This document shows positions 16,542 through 25,680 of a stretch of 64,000 nucleotides of DNA, piece by piece (position 1 is the stretch's first letter; every line of letters begins with the position of its first letter). The stretch spans positions 1 to 64,000 of the forward strand of contig JAVJTE010000009.1 in the NCBI GenBank assembly GCA_040219025.1, given 5' to 3'. Origin of the DNA: HT1-32 sp040219025. GTDB taxonomy: Bacteria > Pseudomonadota > Alphaproteobacteria > Rhodospirillales > HT1-32. The position numbers and the translations under genes are program-made. Below the pieces are notes generated by a model. The model saw only the letters and a list, made by a program, of their open reading frames with translations, was not told the origin of the DNA and did no database searches.

Positions 16542-18194
16542 ATGGCTGGAACCTCATATGACTACATCATCATCGGTGCCGGATCGGCGGGATGCGTGCT
16601 GGCAAACCGGCTCAGCACAAATCCGGCAAACCGGGTGCTGCTGATCGAAGCCGGTCCGCCGGACCGCAGCATCTTCCTGCATATGCCGGGGGCCTTTGCC
16701 GAACCGCTGAAGAATGACCGCTTCAACTGGTTCTATGAGAGTGCGCCGGAACCCTTCATGGACAACCGGCGAATGTATTGTCCCCGGGGCCGTGTACTCG
16801 GCGGGTCATCCTCCATCAACGGCATGTGCTACGTCCGTGGTCATGCGTTTGATTATGACCGCTGGGCCTCGAACGCCCTGCCCGACTGGAGCTATGCGCA
16901 CTGCCTGCCCTATTTCCGCAAGGCCGAGACATGGGAAAAAGGCAGTGATGAGTATCGTGGCGACAGAGGTCCGCTTCATGTCAGCGATGGTCCCTGCAGA
17001 AACCCGCTCTATGAGGCCTTCATCGAGGCGGGAGTCCAGGCAGGCTATCCGCGAACCGGGGATATGAACGGCTATCAGCAGGAAGGCTTCGGCCATATGC
17101 AGCAGACCACCCGTAACGGCGAGCGCTGGTCAACGGCCAAGGCCTATCTTCGGCCCGCATTGCAGCGGGACAATCTTGATGTCCGCCACTCTACCCTGAC
17201 CGAGAAAATTCTGTTCGACGGCAAACGGGCGACTGGTGTCGCCGTCATCCGGGACGGCCACAGGGAAACTATCACCGGTGGCGAGATCATTCTGTCCGGC
17301 GGTGCAATCAATTCGCCGCAGATCCTGATGCTCTCCGGCATCGGACGGGCCGACCATCTGGCAGAACATGATATTCCGGTGGTGGCGGACCTGCCGGGCG
17401 TTGGTGCCAATCTTCAGGATCATCTGGAAATCTATCTGCAGATGGGCTGTCGTCTGCCGATCACGCTCTATTCGGCCCTCAGCCTTGTCGGCCGGGCGAA
17501 GATCGGTCTGGACTGGCTGTTGTTCAGGCGTGGTCCGGGCGCCTCGAATCTGTTTGAGTCAGGCGGCTTCATCCGCTCCGGAGCCGGTGTTGAACAACCG
17601 GACCTGCAATATCATTTCCTGCCCATCGCCATCAGCTATGACGGCCGGGCCGCGGGCGACAGGCACGGTTTCCAGGCCCATGTCGGGCCAATGCGCCCGA
17701 CCTCCCGCGGACATGTACGCCTGACATCGGCAGATCCCCGGGCACATCCTGAAATCCTGTTCAACTACATGTCGACGGAACAGGACCGGAAGGAAATGCG
17801 GGCCGCCGTCCGCCTGACCCGGGAGATCTTCGCCCAGCAAGCCTTCGAGCCGTACCGGGACGGTGAACTGGCCCCCGGCGATCATGTTCAGACAGATGAC
17901 GAGATCGATGCCTTTGTACGCAGTCACGGAGAAAGTGCCTACCACCCGTCCTGCACCTGCGCGATGGGATCGGGAGACAATGCGGTTGTGGACGGAGGTC
18001 TGAATGTCCATGGCATTGAGGGTCTGCGGGTCGTCGATGCTTCCGTCATGCCGACCATCCCCAGCGGAAATCTGAACGCACCGACAATCATGATCGCCGA
18101 GAAGGCTGCGGATATCATTCTCGGGAATCCGGCCCTGCCCCTTTCTGCGGCCCCTGTCTGGCGCAATCCCGGCTGGCAAACATCACAAAGATAG
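16542..18194 (+). CDS. GMC-family FAD oxidoreductase, choline dehydrogenase-like
   Basis: The 550-residue protein has the GMC layout: YDYIIIGAGSAGCVLANRLS at the N-terminus, CPRGRVLGGSSSINGMCYVRG (signature 1) near residue 75, GAINSPQILMLSGIG (signature 2) near 250, and the catalytic His in SAYHPSCTCAMG and Asn in SGNLNAPTIMIAEKAAD at the C-terminus. It oxidises an alcohol to an aldehyde at the membrane or in the cytoplasm. Similarity to BetA does not fix choline as the substrate: no betB or betI is nearby. GGAGAGG five bases before the ATG supports the start. Confidence 0.92.
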   Translation: MAGTSYDYIIIGAGSAGCVLANRLSTNPANRVLLIEAGPPDRSIFLHMPGAFAEPLKNDRFNWFYESAPEPFMDNRRMYCPRGRVLGGSSSINGMCYVRGHAFDYDRWASNALPDWSYAHCLPYFRKAETWEKGSDEYRGDRGPLHVSDGPCRNPLYEAFIEAGVQAGYPRTGDMNGYQQEGFGHMQQTTRNGERWSTAKAYLRPALQRDNLDVRHSTLTEKILFDGKRATGVAVIRDGHRETITGGEIILSGGAINSPQILMLSGIGRADHLAEHDIPVVADLPGVGANLQDHLEIYLQMGCRLPITLYSALSLVGRAKIGLDWLLFRRGPGASNLFESGGFIRSGAGVEQPDLQYHFLPIAISYDGRAAGDRHGFQAHVGPMRPTSRGHVRLTSADPRAHPEILFNYMSTEQDRKEMRAAVRLTREIFAQQAFEPYRDGELAPGDHVQTDDEIDAFVRSHGESAYHPSCTCAMGSGDNAVVDGGLNVHGIEGLRVVDASVMPTIPSGNLNAPTIMIAEKAADIILGNPALPLSAAPVWRNPGWQTSQR

Positions 18195-18350
18195 CAGGGA
18201 AACCAGAATTCCCGCGAGGAAGTTGTACATTCCACGCCGGGTGAATCAGTATGGAGAAAATCATACCCAAGCAAACCAACGATAAAATATGATTTGGAGA
18301 TACTGGCAGAACAATGCCAAATCGAACAATTCTGATCTCCGGAGACAATA

Positions 18351-18839
18351 ATGCAGATTGATGAGATTCTGCAGACCACACAGTCACGGAATATTCAGAA
18401 TGCCCTGCAATTCTGGAACTGGTCGCGGCAAGGCAAACAACTCCCGGCACGTGAAGATATCAATCTGACCGAAATCCCCTCCCTGCTTCTGGGCCTGACA
18501 CTACTGGATGTCGTCGACGGCGGGCAGGATTACCGGGTACGCTACGTTGGTCGCAATATCATTAATAACCAGACTCTTAAAGTCGGACAGCTACAGTCTG
18601 AGATGCCGGCACAAGAGGGGCGGACGCTGATCAGAAAGCGTTATCAGCGCGTGTTAGACGAACGACGACCGGTTCTTCAACGCTATGTCTATACAAGTTT
18701 TCGGGGCGACAGCCGATTGATCGAGGCCGTCACATGCCCACTCAGTGACGATGGCATAACCATCAACAAACTGTTCAGTTACGGCATTGATCATGGTTTC
18801 ACCGACATCTCCGAGGAAATCAGCGATACGCTGATCTGA
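18351..18839 (+). CDS. Single PAS-domain protein (PAS_5/DUF1457 type)
   Basis: The 162-residue protein matches the PAS_5 family common in Rhodospirillales. An N-terminal helix (NIQNALQFWNWSRQGKQLPAREDI) leads into DYRVRYVGRNIINN, then YQRVLDERRPVLQRYVY and a C-terminal strand pair VTCPLSDDGITINKLF. No kinase, cyclase or DNA-binding domain is attached, so any output would depend on a partner. The ligand is unknown. A GGAGA seven bases before the ATG supports the start. It sits between GMC and MmgE/PrpD genes on the same strand but with gaps of 156 and 62 bp. Confidence 0.8.
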   Translation: MQIDEILQTTQSRNIQNALQFWNWSRQGKQLPAREDINLTEIPSLLLGLTLLDVVDGGQDYRVRYVGRNIINNQTLKVGQLQSEMPAQEGRTLIRKRYQRVLDERRPVLQRYVYTSFRGDSRLIEAVTCPLSDDGITINKLFSYGIDHGFTDISEEISDTLI

Positions 18840-18901
18840 ACGGCTTCCGCAATGCCGCTGACTTTGTTATTGTCAGGACATATTAACTCGGGAGGTTACA
18901 C

Positions 18902-20305
18902 ATGAGTATCTCTGAACAACTCGCTGCCTTTGCCGCCGGTCTGTCGCTTGACCAGATTCCGGCTGAGGTCACAGAGCGCACCAAACTGCTGCTGCTCGAC
19001 ACGTCGGGTATCGCGATCCGCGCCCGGCATGATGCAGAGAGCACACCGGCAACGATCAGAATGGTCGAGCGGCTGGGGGGCACTACCGGCAACCATGCCG
19101 TCTTTGGCGACCAGAAAGGCTATGCGGCATCGGCGGCAGCCCTGATCAACGGCGCACTGGCGCATTCCCTCGACTTCGATGACACCCATGCCGCCGGGTC
19201 CATCCATTCTTCCGCACCGATCATTCCGGCGGCCCTGACCGCCGCAGAGATGACCGGTGCCTCGGGCAGTGACGTTCTGGCCGGCATCATCGCCGGGTAT
19301 GAAGTCCAGATCCGCCTGTCACTGGCCCTGTCGCCGAAAGACCATTACGACCGGGGCTATCACCCGACCGCAACCTGCGGTGCCTTCGGTGCAGCGGCGG
19401 CTGCGGGCCGCGTTCTCGGTCTGACTGCCGAACAGATGCTCGATGCCTTCGGTATCTGTCTGAGCCAGACATCCGGGACCATTCACTTTGTTGAAAGCGG
19501 CGCCTGGACAAAGCGCTATCAGGTCGGCCATGCAGCCATGAACGGCCTGATTGCAGCCACTCTGGCACAGGAAGGGTATCTTGGTGCCCGCACGCCGATT
19601 GAAGGCAAACACGGATTCCTGAACTCCTACGCACCCAACCCTGACCCGGCAAAAGCCGTCGCCGGGCTTGGCGAAATCTGGGAGACTCTGGCTCTGGCTG
19701 TGAAGCCTTACCCGACCTGTCGTTACAGCCATGCGGCGATGGAGGCTATCGCCAGCATCTGCACAGAGGAAAATCTGAGTGCCGCAGACGTGGAGGCTGT
19801 TTATATCGGCCTGCCGCATACCGGATTCAAAATCATCGGTGACGGCCTGGAACACAAGCAGCAGCCGAAAAGTGTCGTCGATGGCCAGTTCTCGATGCCG
19901 TTCTGTGCCGCCGTCGCTATTCGCGAGCGCGGCATGGGCTGGGATGATTATGCAAAACATCTGACAGATCCGGAAACGCTGCGTCTCTGCAGGAAAGTCG
20001 ATGTTCAGATTGACCCGAAACCGGAAGCCTGCTTTCCGCGCTACATGTCCGGTATTGCCCGTATCACGGCAGGCGGAAAAACCCATGAACGGTTTGTCGA
20101 AATTCCAAAGGGGGAGCCGGAGAATTTCCAGACAGCAGCAGAACTCCGTGAGAAATTCGACGGCCTGACAGCACCTTATCTGTCGGAAGCCGAGCGTGAT
20201 GCCTTCGTATCGGCAACCCTGTCATTTGAGAAACAGGGAGACATCTCCGGCTATCTCGCGATGACCCGCACAGCCGGTTCCGGCCTCGCCACCGCGGCGG
20301 AATAG
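18902..20305 (+). CDS. MmgE/PrpD family protein (2-methylcitrate dehydratase-like)
   Basis: The 467-residue protein carries the family helical domain with ALINGALAHSLDFDDTHAAGSIHSSAPIIPAALTAAE near residues 75-115 and the lid motif YHPTATCGAFGAAAAAGRVLGL near 155. KPYPTCRYSHAAMEAI near 265 belongs to the active-site region shared by PrpD and aconitate decarboxylase-like enzymes. They dehydrate or decarboxylate small carboxylic acids. PrpB and PrpC are absent nearby, so a methylcitrate-cycle role cannot be assumed. GGAGG six bases upstream of ATG 18902 fixes the start. Confidence 0.9.
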   Translation: MSISEQLAAFAAGLSLDQIPAEVTERTKLLLLDTSGIAIRARHDAESTPATIRMVERLGGTTGNHAVFGDQKGYAASAAALINGALAHSLDFDDTHAAGSIHSSAPIIPAALTAAEMTGASGSDVLAGIIAGYEVQIRLSLALSPKDHYDRGYHPTATCGAFGAAAAAGRVLGLTAEQMLDAFGICLSQTSGTIHFVESGAWTKRYQVGHAAMNGLIAATLAQEGYLGARTPIEGKHGFLNSYAPNPDPAKAVAGLGEIWETLALAVKPYPTCRYSHAAMEAIASICTEENLSAADVEAVYIGLPHTGFKIIGDGLEHKQQPKSVVDGQFSMPFCAAVAIRERGMGWDDYAKHLTDPETLRLCRKVDVQIDPKPEACFPRYMSGIARITAGGKTHERFVEIPKGEPENFQTAAELREKFDGLTAPYLSEAERDAFVSATLSFEKQGDISGYLAMTRTAGSGLATAAE

Positions 20306-20327
20306 CCGACCGAATACCGCCGCCGCC

Positions 20328-21659
20328 TCAGTCCTCTGATGGCGGCGGCTTTTCGGGCTGTTTGTTTTCCGTCTGGCCGGCCTTCGTCCATCTGGTGATC
20401 GCGATCTCGCGCTGCGGGAAGGGAATGGAGATGCCGTGCTCACGGAACGCTTCCCAGACGGCGAGATAAACCGCGCTCTTGATATTCCCCGCCCCGGCCT
20501 CCGGATCTTCCACCCAGAACCGCAGTTCCAGATCGACGGAACTGTCGCCAAAGCCGGTAATCAGACAGTTTGGAGCCGGGTTTTTAAGCACCCGGTCCAG
20601 AGATCCTGCGGCTTCCATACAAACCTTCAGCGCATGTGGCAGATCAGTGTCATAGCTGACCCCCAGCGGCGCACGCAACCGCACCTTGCGTGACGAGTAG
20701 GACCAGTTGATCACATTCTGGGTAATCAGGTTCTCGTTCGGAATCAGATGCTCGACCCCGTCACGGGTAACCACCGACACATAACGTGCCGACAGGGTAT
20801 TCACCCAGCCGTAGGTGCCTTCCAGCTGGATCACGTCACCGGGCTTGATACTGCGGTCCAGCAGCAGGATGACGCCGCTGATCAGGTTGGAGATGATTTT
20901 CTGCAGGCCGAAGCCGATACCGACACCAACCGCACCCGAAAAGACGGCAAAGGCGGTCAGGTCAATCCCGACACCGGACAGGGCGACAACAACCGCCAGC
21001 GTGATCAGCACAATTTTGATCAGCTTCGAGGTCAGGACCTGAATCGACGGGGTCAGAGAGACCGACCGCGATATCTGGAGCTCGACAAACCGCGATGCCG
21101 TCAGTGCCGCCCATAACAGGAAGGCACCAACCGCCGCAGCCTTCACCGCGGCCAGCGCAGAGATCCGGAAATCACCGAAACTGGCACTCACTCCCTCAAG
21201 CATGGCAAGGGTCGGGTCCAGCAGCCCGACGATATTCAGCGCCGCAAGTGCCCAGGCGATCGACGCCATGGTTCTGGAGGCCAGCGGGTTACGCAGCAGA
21301 CCGGATGTCAGCCGGATGATGACCCAGGCTGTCTGCAGCGACACTGCAATGGTGATCAGCCGGTGGCTGCCGCCTGCTGCCGTGGTGATCAGCAGAATGA
21401 GATACAGCAGGGTAAGCCAGGCCAGAACGATGTAGATCGACAATGGCAGGACAGCAAGGCGCCGGAGCACGAAACCGCCGCGCGACACCGTCTGCAATCG
21501 CGCAACCCCGGCCTTTATCTGCCCGCGCAACAACAATGCAATACACAGCGTCACCAGCACAGCGGCAAGCTGAACACCGGCCTCCACCGTCAGGACATGG
21601 GCAAGCAGCCAGTTCAGCGCCGATTGCAGATAGGGTTGCAGGTCAGGAATTTCAGGCAT
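20328..21659 (-). CDS. Mechanosensitive ion channel, MscS family
   Basis: The 443-residue protein has several N-terminal membrane helices (from about residue 26), more than MscS itself. The pore helix and upper beta domain are canonical: FSGAVGVGIGFGLQKIISNLISGVILLLDRSIKPGDVI near residues 240-280, then GWVNTLSARYVSVVTRDGVEHLIPNENLITQNVINWSY. The C-terminal domain ends in a proline-rich KQPEKPPPSED tail. It would open under membrane tension to release solutes in osmotic down-shock. It is convergent with the MmgE/PrpD gene, 22 bp away. Confidence 0.92.
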   Translation of the reverse strand: MPEIPDLQPYLQSALNWLLAHVLTVEAGVQLAAVLVTLCIALLLRGQIKAGVARLQTVSRGGFVLRRLAVLPLSIYIVLAWLTLLYLILLITTAAGGSHRLITIAVSLQTAWVIIRLTSGLLRNPLASRTMASIAWALAALNIVGLLDPTLAMLEGVSASFGDFRISALAAVKAAAVGAFLLWAALTASRFVELQISRSVSLTPSIQVLTSKLIKIVLITLAVVVALSGVGIDLTAFAVFSGAVGVGIGFGLQKIISNLISGVILLLDRSIKPGDVIQLEGTYGWVNTLSARYVSVVTRDGVEHLIPNENLITQNVINWSYSSRKVRLRAPLGVSYDTDLPHALKVCMEAAGSLDRVLKNPAPNCLITGFGDSSVDLELRFWVEDPEAGAGNIKSAVYLAVWEAFREHGISIPFPQREIAITRWTKAGQTENKQPEKPPPSED

Positions 21660-21823
21660 CAGACCAGCATGTTCCGACGAACCGGCACATCAATCAAGCG
21701 ACAGCTGAAAACAGCCCGGCCCGCAGACGATGATCTGTCCCCCGAAAACTGGCATGCCACTTGCTGCTAAAGGAGTGCGAAAAGAAATCTGATCGCTGTC
21801 ATGATCACGAAGGAAGAGATGCC

Positions 21824-21949
21824 ATGTCACATTATGCAGATGTCAAAAAGCCCGTGTTGCCGCGGATTATGCAGTATATCGGCTATCCTGTATTTCTGAT
21901 CAGCACCGCCACCTTTATCGGCTACAGCTTCGCACAGGCCATCCATTAA
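21824..21949 (+). CDS. 41-residue single-span membrane protein, unknown
   Basis: From ATG 21824 the product reads MSHYADVKKPVLPRIMQYIG then a hydrophobic stretch YPVFLISTATFIGYSFAQAIH. The start is chosen because AAGGAAGAG lies at 21810-21818; the frame is open from 21761 but without a ribosome-binding site. It has one membrane segment and a basic N-terminus, suggesting an N-in orientation. I do not recognise a family. It lies between the divergent MscS gene and the convergent Ldh_2 gene, so it appears to be a monocistronic small gene followed by a short tandem repeat. Confidence 0.55.
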   Translation: MSHYADVKKPVLPRIMQYIGYPVFLISTATFIGYSFAQAIH

Positions 21950-21960
21950 GCCGCCAATTT

Positions 21961-21988
21961 GCAAAATGCGAATTGCAAAATGCGAATT
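21961..21988. repeat. Two-copy 14-bp tandem repeat
   Basis: GCAAAATGCGAATT occurs twice without a break at 21961-21974 and 21975-21988, just after the 41-residue ORF. It is AT-rich in a GC-rich background. Confidence 0.9.
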
Positions 21989-22026
21989 TGGCCTTGCCAG
22001 AGGCAAAACTGTAATCAGCCATATCC

Positions 22027-23079
22027 TCACGCAAGGTCTGTCCGGACGCCAAATTCCCGGGCTGCCTCGCTGATCTGACGCCAGGTTTCATCCTCAATAT
22101 AAATTCCGTCTTCTGACCGGCTTTGCCGCTGTTCTCTCTCCGGATCACCCGGCATCAGCACGGCGGATACCCCGTCACCGGGTGGCGACTGGCGCGCATA
22201 ATCGGTCATCGCCCGCATCTCTGTTGCAATATAATCGCTGTCGGTCAGCCGCAGCGGGTCGATGACGATCATCAGCATGTTGTTGATGATCCGGGTATCT
22301 CTTTTGTTGCCGGGCTGGATGGTCCCGCCGCCGCCAATCGCACCGGCCAGCAATTCACACATCATTGCCAGACCATAACCCTTATGCCCGGCAATCGGCA
22401 GCAAGGCCCCCATGTCATCGGAGAACATGACGCCGGGATCATTCGTCGGCTGTCCCGCTGCATCAATCAGCAGGCCGTCCTTTACCGTCTCGCCCCGGTT
22501 ATGGGCGACACGCATCTTGCCGAGCGCGACCTTGCTGGTCGCCATATCGAGCACAATCTGTTCTTCCACCCCCATTGCCGGCAGCGAGATGCAGATCGGA
22601 TTTGTGGCGTAACGGGCATCTGACCCGCGATGAGGGGCAACCAGCGGGCGATGCCCGGTCACATTGACAAAATGCAGGGAAACCAGTCCGGCATCGGCAC
22701 AGATCTCGCCATAGGTTCCGACCCGCCCGATATGGTGCGCATTGCGCAGGGCAGCGACCGCAAGCCCCGTCTCCCGGGCGACCGCGATGGATTGTTCCGT
22801 CGCCTCCCGGGCGACCACCTGTCCGTATCCACCCTCGCCGTCGAACACCAGAATAGAGCCATCCTGCTTCACCTTCCGGACATGCCGGTTCGGATGCAGC
22901 ACACCCAGCCGGACATTCTGGAGATAATGCGGCAGCATGCCGACGCCGTGGCTGTCATGCCCGCTGAGGTTGGCCATGACCAGGTGATCGGCAACGATCT
23001 CTGCTTCCTGTTCACTGCTGCCGGCAGCCCGAAGGATGTTCTCGACATCCCGGCGCAAATCCTGATGGTCTTTCTGCAT
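22027..23079 (-). CDS. Malate/L-lactate dehydrogenase family (Ldh_2) NAD(P)-dependent oxidoreductase
   Basis: The 350-residue protein has the Ldh_2 fold, not the classical LDH/MDH Rossmann fold. Diagnostic segments are HDSHGVGMLPHYLQNV near residue 40, AALRNAHHIGRVGTYGE near 110 with the catalytic His, and VLDMATSKVALGKMRVA near 185. Family members reduce or oxidise 2-oxo acids, delta-piperideine carboxylate or ureidoglycolate. The neighbourhood does not choose among these. It is divergent from the thioesterase at 23200. Confidence 0.9.
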   Translation of the reverse strand: MQKDHQDLRRDVENILRAAGSSEQEAEIVADHLVMANLSGHDSHGVGMLPHYLQNVRLGVLHPNRHVRKVKQDGSILVFDGEGGYGQVVAREATEQSIAVARETGLAVAALRNAHHIGRVGTYGEICADAGLVSLHFVNVTGHRPLVAPHRGSDARYATNPICISLPAMGVEEQIVLDMATSKVALGKMRVAHNRGETVKDGLLIDAAGQPTNDPGVMFSDDMGALLPIAGHKGYGLAMMCELLAGAIGGGGTIQPGNKRDTRIINNMLMIVIDPLRLTDSDYIATEMRAMTDYARQSPPGDGVSAVLMPGDPEREQRQSRSEDGIYIEDETWRQISEAAREFGVRTDLA

Positions 23080-23199
23080 GATCGCTTCTCCGTTGGGTCA
23101 GATCATTCTGGCAATTGTCCCGTCAATGACAACAGCCGGCTGATTGACCGGCGGGAGATCGCTTGCGACAGTTCTGCTTTACGACAGGAGCCGATGCAG

Positions 23200-23622
23200 A
23201 TGTTGGAAAACCGGATTATCCAGAGGGTCGAATGGGGCGATTGCGACGCCGCCGATATCGTCTTCTATCCGCAATATTTCCGCTGGTTTGACCGGGCAAC
23301 GGCTGCCCTGTTTGAAAGCGCCGGCCTGCCTGTCCGCAAGCTGGCGGAAACCTATGGCGTCCTGGGTATTCCCCTGGTCGATGCCAGCGCCTCCTTCCGC
23401 TCTCCCTCCACCTATGGCGATGATCTGGAGATCACGACCTTCATACAGGAATGGCGATCCAAGACATTCGTCCTGTCTCATCGCATGATGAACGGCGACC
23501 GGCTTGCGGTTGAAGGCACAGAAATCCGCGTCTGGGCCGAGAAACACCCGACGGAGCCCGGCCGCATCCGGGCAAAACGCATTCCCGATGAACTGAAGGC
23601 ACTGATGCCTGCGAAACAATAG
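23200..23622 (+). CDS. Hotdog-fold acyl-CoA thioesterase (4-hydroxybenzoyl-CoA thioesterase-like)
   Basis: The 140-residue protein starts MLENRIIQRVEWGDCDAADIVFYPQYFRWFDRATAALFE, where the Asp in GDCDAADIVFYPQYF is the catalytic residue of the 4HBT class. It continues with FRSPSTYGDDLEITTFI and a C-terminal strand. It hydrolyses an aromatic or aliphatic acyl-CoA. AGGAG at 23186-23190 is nine bases before ATG 23200 but only three before ATG 23194, so 23200 is preferred. The frame extends much further upstream as an opposite-strand shadow of the dehydrogenase. Confidence 0.87.
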   Translation: MLENRIIQRVEWGDCDAADIVFYPQYFRWFDRATAALFESAGLPVRKLAETYGVLGIPLVDASASFRSPSTYGDDLEITTFIQEWRSKTFVLSHRMMNGDRLAVEGTEIRVWAEKHPTEPGRIRAKRIPDELKALMPAKQ

Positions 23623-23760
23623 CCGAAGATTGATCAGTCAAAGTCACCCGGCAAACCAGCCCTGCGAGACTTCACCCCGGCTGCACAGCTGTTTACCCGG
23701 TGTCGTTCAGACATGATGAATGAATACTGAACCATACCTTCTGTGCAGCGTTCACAGAGT

Positions 23761-25650
23761 ATGAAACATGCTCTCAGATATGCCCTCGGGTCGCTGCTGA
23801 TCGTCATTCTCGGCCTGACAGCAGCCGCAGTTTTCGTTCAAGGAAACCATCTTAAACCTTTCGCTGAAAATGCCATCTCGTCGGCACTCGGGCGGGAGAC
23901 GACGATCGGCGATCTGCAACTGGACAAGGGATGGATGCTCGGCATCACCGCGACAGATATTTCTGTCGCGAATGCCGACTGGGCACCTGAGGAGCCAATG
24001 GCGGAACTGGATGAACTGACTGTCCGGTTCCGGTTCATGTCGATCTTCGACAGCCAGCTGGATATCCCCCTGATCCGCGCCCGTGGCGGCACTGTCGAGA
24101 TCACCCGGGACACCGACGGGAAGCTGAACTGGTCATCTGCCTCTTCGGCCGGCGATGCGGCAGCACCTGAAGAACGGTCGGAAATTCCGTCAATCGGAGA
24201 AATCGAGATCGCTGATGTCACTGTCAGCTATCAGGACATGGCCTCGCAGCGCAGCGACAAACTGGTTGCTGCCAGCATCGATGGTGTGCTGCGCGGCAAA
24301 CAGGATGTTTTCCTGAAAGGCAACGGAACCATCAACAGTTCGCCCTTCAGTTTTGAATTCGCCGGCGGTCCCTTTGAGCAACTGGTCAACCCGGATGGTC
24401 TCTATCCGGTCCGGCTCGCCGTTGACGGCCCGTCGCGCCTGAGAATTGAAGGTGAGCTCGCAACATCCGCAAATGGTCGCACGCGCCTCACCTCCGTGCG
24501 CCTGACCGGTGATGATTTTGCCGACCTGGGTATCCCCTTCGGTATTCCCCTTCCCGCCACACCGCCGTACGACCTGACCGGCACCGTTCTGTTCGGTGAC
24601 AGCCAGATCACACTTGAAGGTTTTGCCGGCAGGATCGGCGACAGCGATGCAGACGGAAACCTCACTGTCGATTATGGCCGGGAACTTCCACGGCTGACCG
24701 GCAACATTCATTCCCGGAGGCTTGATTTCGATGACCTCGCCGGTCTGATCGGCGCAGCACCTGACCCGGACGAGACCGCATCACCGGAGCAGAAACAACA
24801 GGCCCGCAAGGAGGGGATTTTTCCGGAAACCCCGATCCCCGTCGGCCTGTTCCGCAGCGCCCGGATTGACCTGACACTGGTTGCCGACAGCGTCATCTCG
24901 CCGGTCGCCCAGGTTGACAGTATCTATGCCCACGTGGTTCTGAACGACGACCGGCTGATCATAAATCCGCTGAAGGCAACTGTCGCGAATGGTGAGCTGA
25001 CCGGAGAAATCGCCATTAACGTCCGACAGGATATCCCGAGCGCCGATATAGATGTCACCCTCAACGGGCTCGAAATCTACCGCTTCTTTGAGGGCAGCGA
25101 CTTCATGCGGGAGATGGGAGGTGCGGTGTCCGGTCGCATCTATCTCCTCGGCACCGGGATGCATCTGGCCGAAATTCTCGGTACGGCGCAGGGCGGCGGG
25201 CATCTGGTCTTGCGCAACGGGCGGATCAGCGGGTTGATCGTCGAAGCCTCCGGCCTTGATATAACCGAAAGTCTCGGCCTGCTGATCGGTGGTGACGTGA
25301 GCATCGAAATGCCCTGCGCCGTGGCCGCCGTAACCGCAGACGCAGGCGTGCTATCCATCAGACATGGTGTGATCTCGACAGACGACAGCCTGATCATAAC
25401 CGAGGGCAACGTCGATCTGTTTGGCCGCACCATGGATCTGAAAATAGAGGCCCGGGAAAAAGACTTCAGCCTGATCGACCTGACCGCCCCCATCAGCGTC
25501 CGCGGCGCGCTTCAGGATCCGGATATAACAATCGGCGGCTTCGATTTCTTTCCGTTCTTTTCCATGCCGCAGGACAAGACGAAAGCAGACTGCAACTGGC
25601 TCATCGAACAGGCCCGCAAGGCAGCGCCCGGCATACCGGAAATTCAGTAA
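23761..25650 (+). CDS. AsmA-family inner-membrane/periplasmic protein
   Basis: The 629-residue protein begins MKHALRYALGSLLIVILGLTAAAVFV, one uncleaved membrane anchor, then a long periplasmic beta-rich region. AsmA-type segments are LKPFAENAISSALGRETTIGDL, IEIADVTVSYQD and the conserved C-terminal unit with GRTMDLKIEAREKDFSLIDLTAPISVRGAL. AsmA proteins are bridge-like and implicated in phospholipid transport and outer-membrane biogenesis. A GTG at 23743 in frame is rejected in favour of the ATG, which directly precedes the anchor. It is convergent with nrdB, 30 bp apart. Confidence 0.88.
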   Translation: MKHALRYALGSLLIVILGLTAAAVFVQGNHLKPFAENAISSALGRETTIGDLQLDKGWMLGITATDISVANADWAPEEPMAELDELTVRFRFMSIFDSQLDIPLIRARGGTVEITRDTDGKLNWSSASSAGDAAAPEERSEIPSIGEIEIADVTVSYQDMASQRSDKLVAASIDGVLRGKQDVFLKGNGTINSSPFSFEFAGGPFEQLVNPDGLYPVRLAVDGPSRLRIEGELATSANGRTRLTSVRLTGDDFADLGIPFGIPLPATPPYDLTGTVLFGDSQITLEGFAGRIGDSDADGNLTVDYGRELPRLTGNIHSRRLDFDDLAGLIGAAPDPDETASPEQKQQARKEGIFPETPIPVGLFRSARIDLTLVADSVISPVAQVDSIYAHVVLNDDRLIINPLKATVANGELTGEIAINVRQDIPSADIDVTLNGLEIYRFFEGSDFMREMGGAVSGRIYLLGTGMHLAEILGTAQGGGHLVLRNGRISGLIVEASGLDITESLGLLIGGDVSIEMPCAVAAVTADAGVLSIRHGVISTDDSLIITEGNVDLFGRTMDLKIEAREKDFSLIDLTAPISVRGALQDPDITIGGFDFFPFFSMPQDKTKADCNWLIEQARKAAPGIPEIQ

Positions 25651-25680
25651 AGTTTCTGAATATCAGGCCTGTGGTATCGT

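Noticed and set aside
22630..23193. Upstream extension of the thioesterase frame to 330 codons
   Set aside because: The extension lies antisense to the dehydrogenase, and an AGGAG lies nine bases before ATG 23200.
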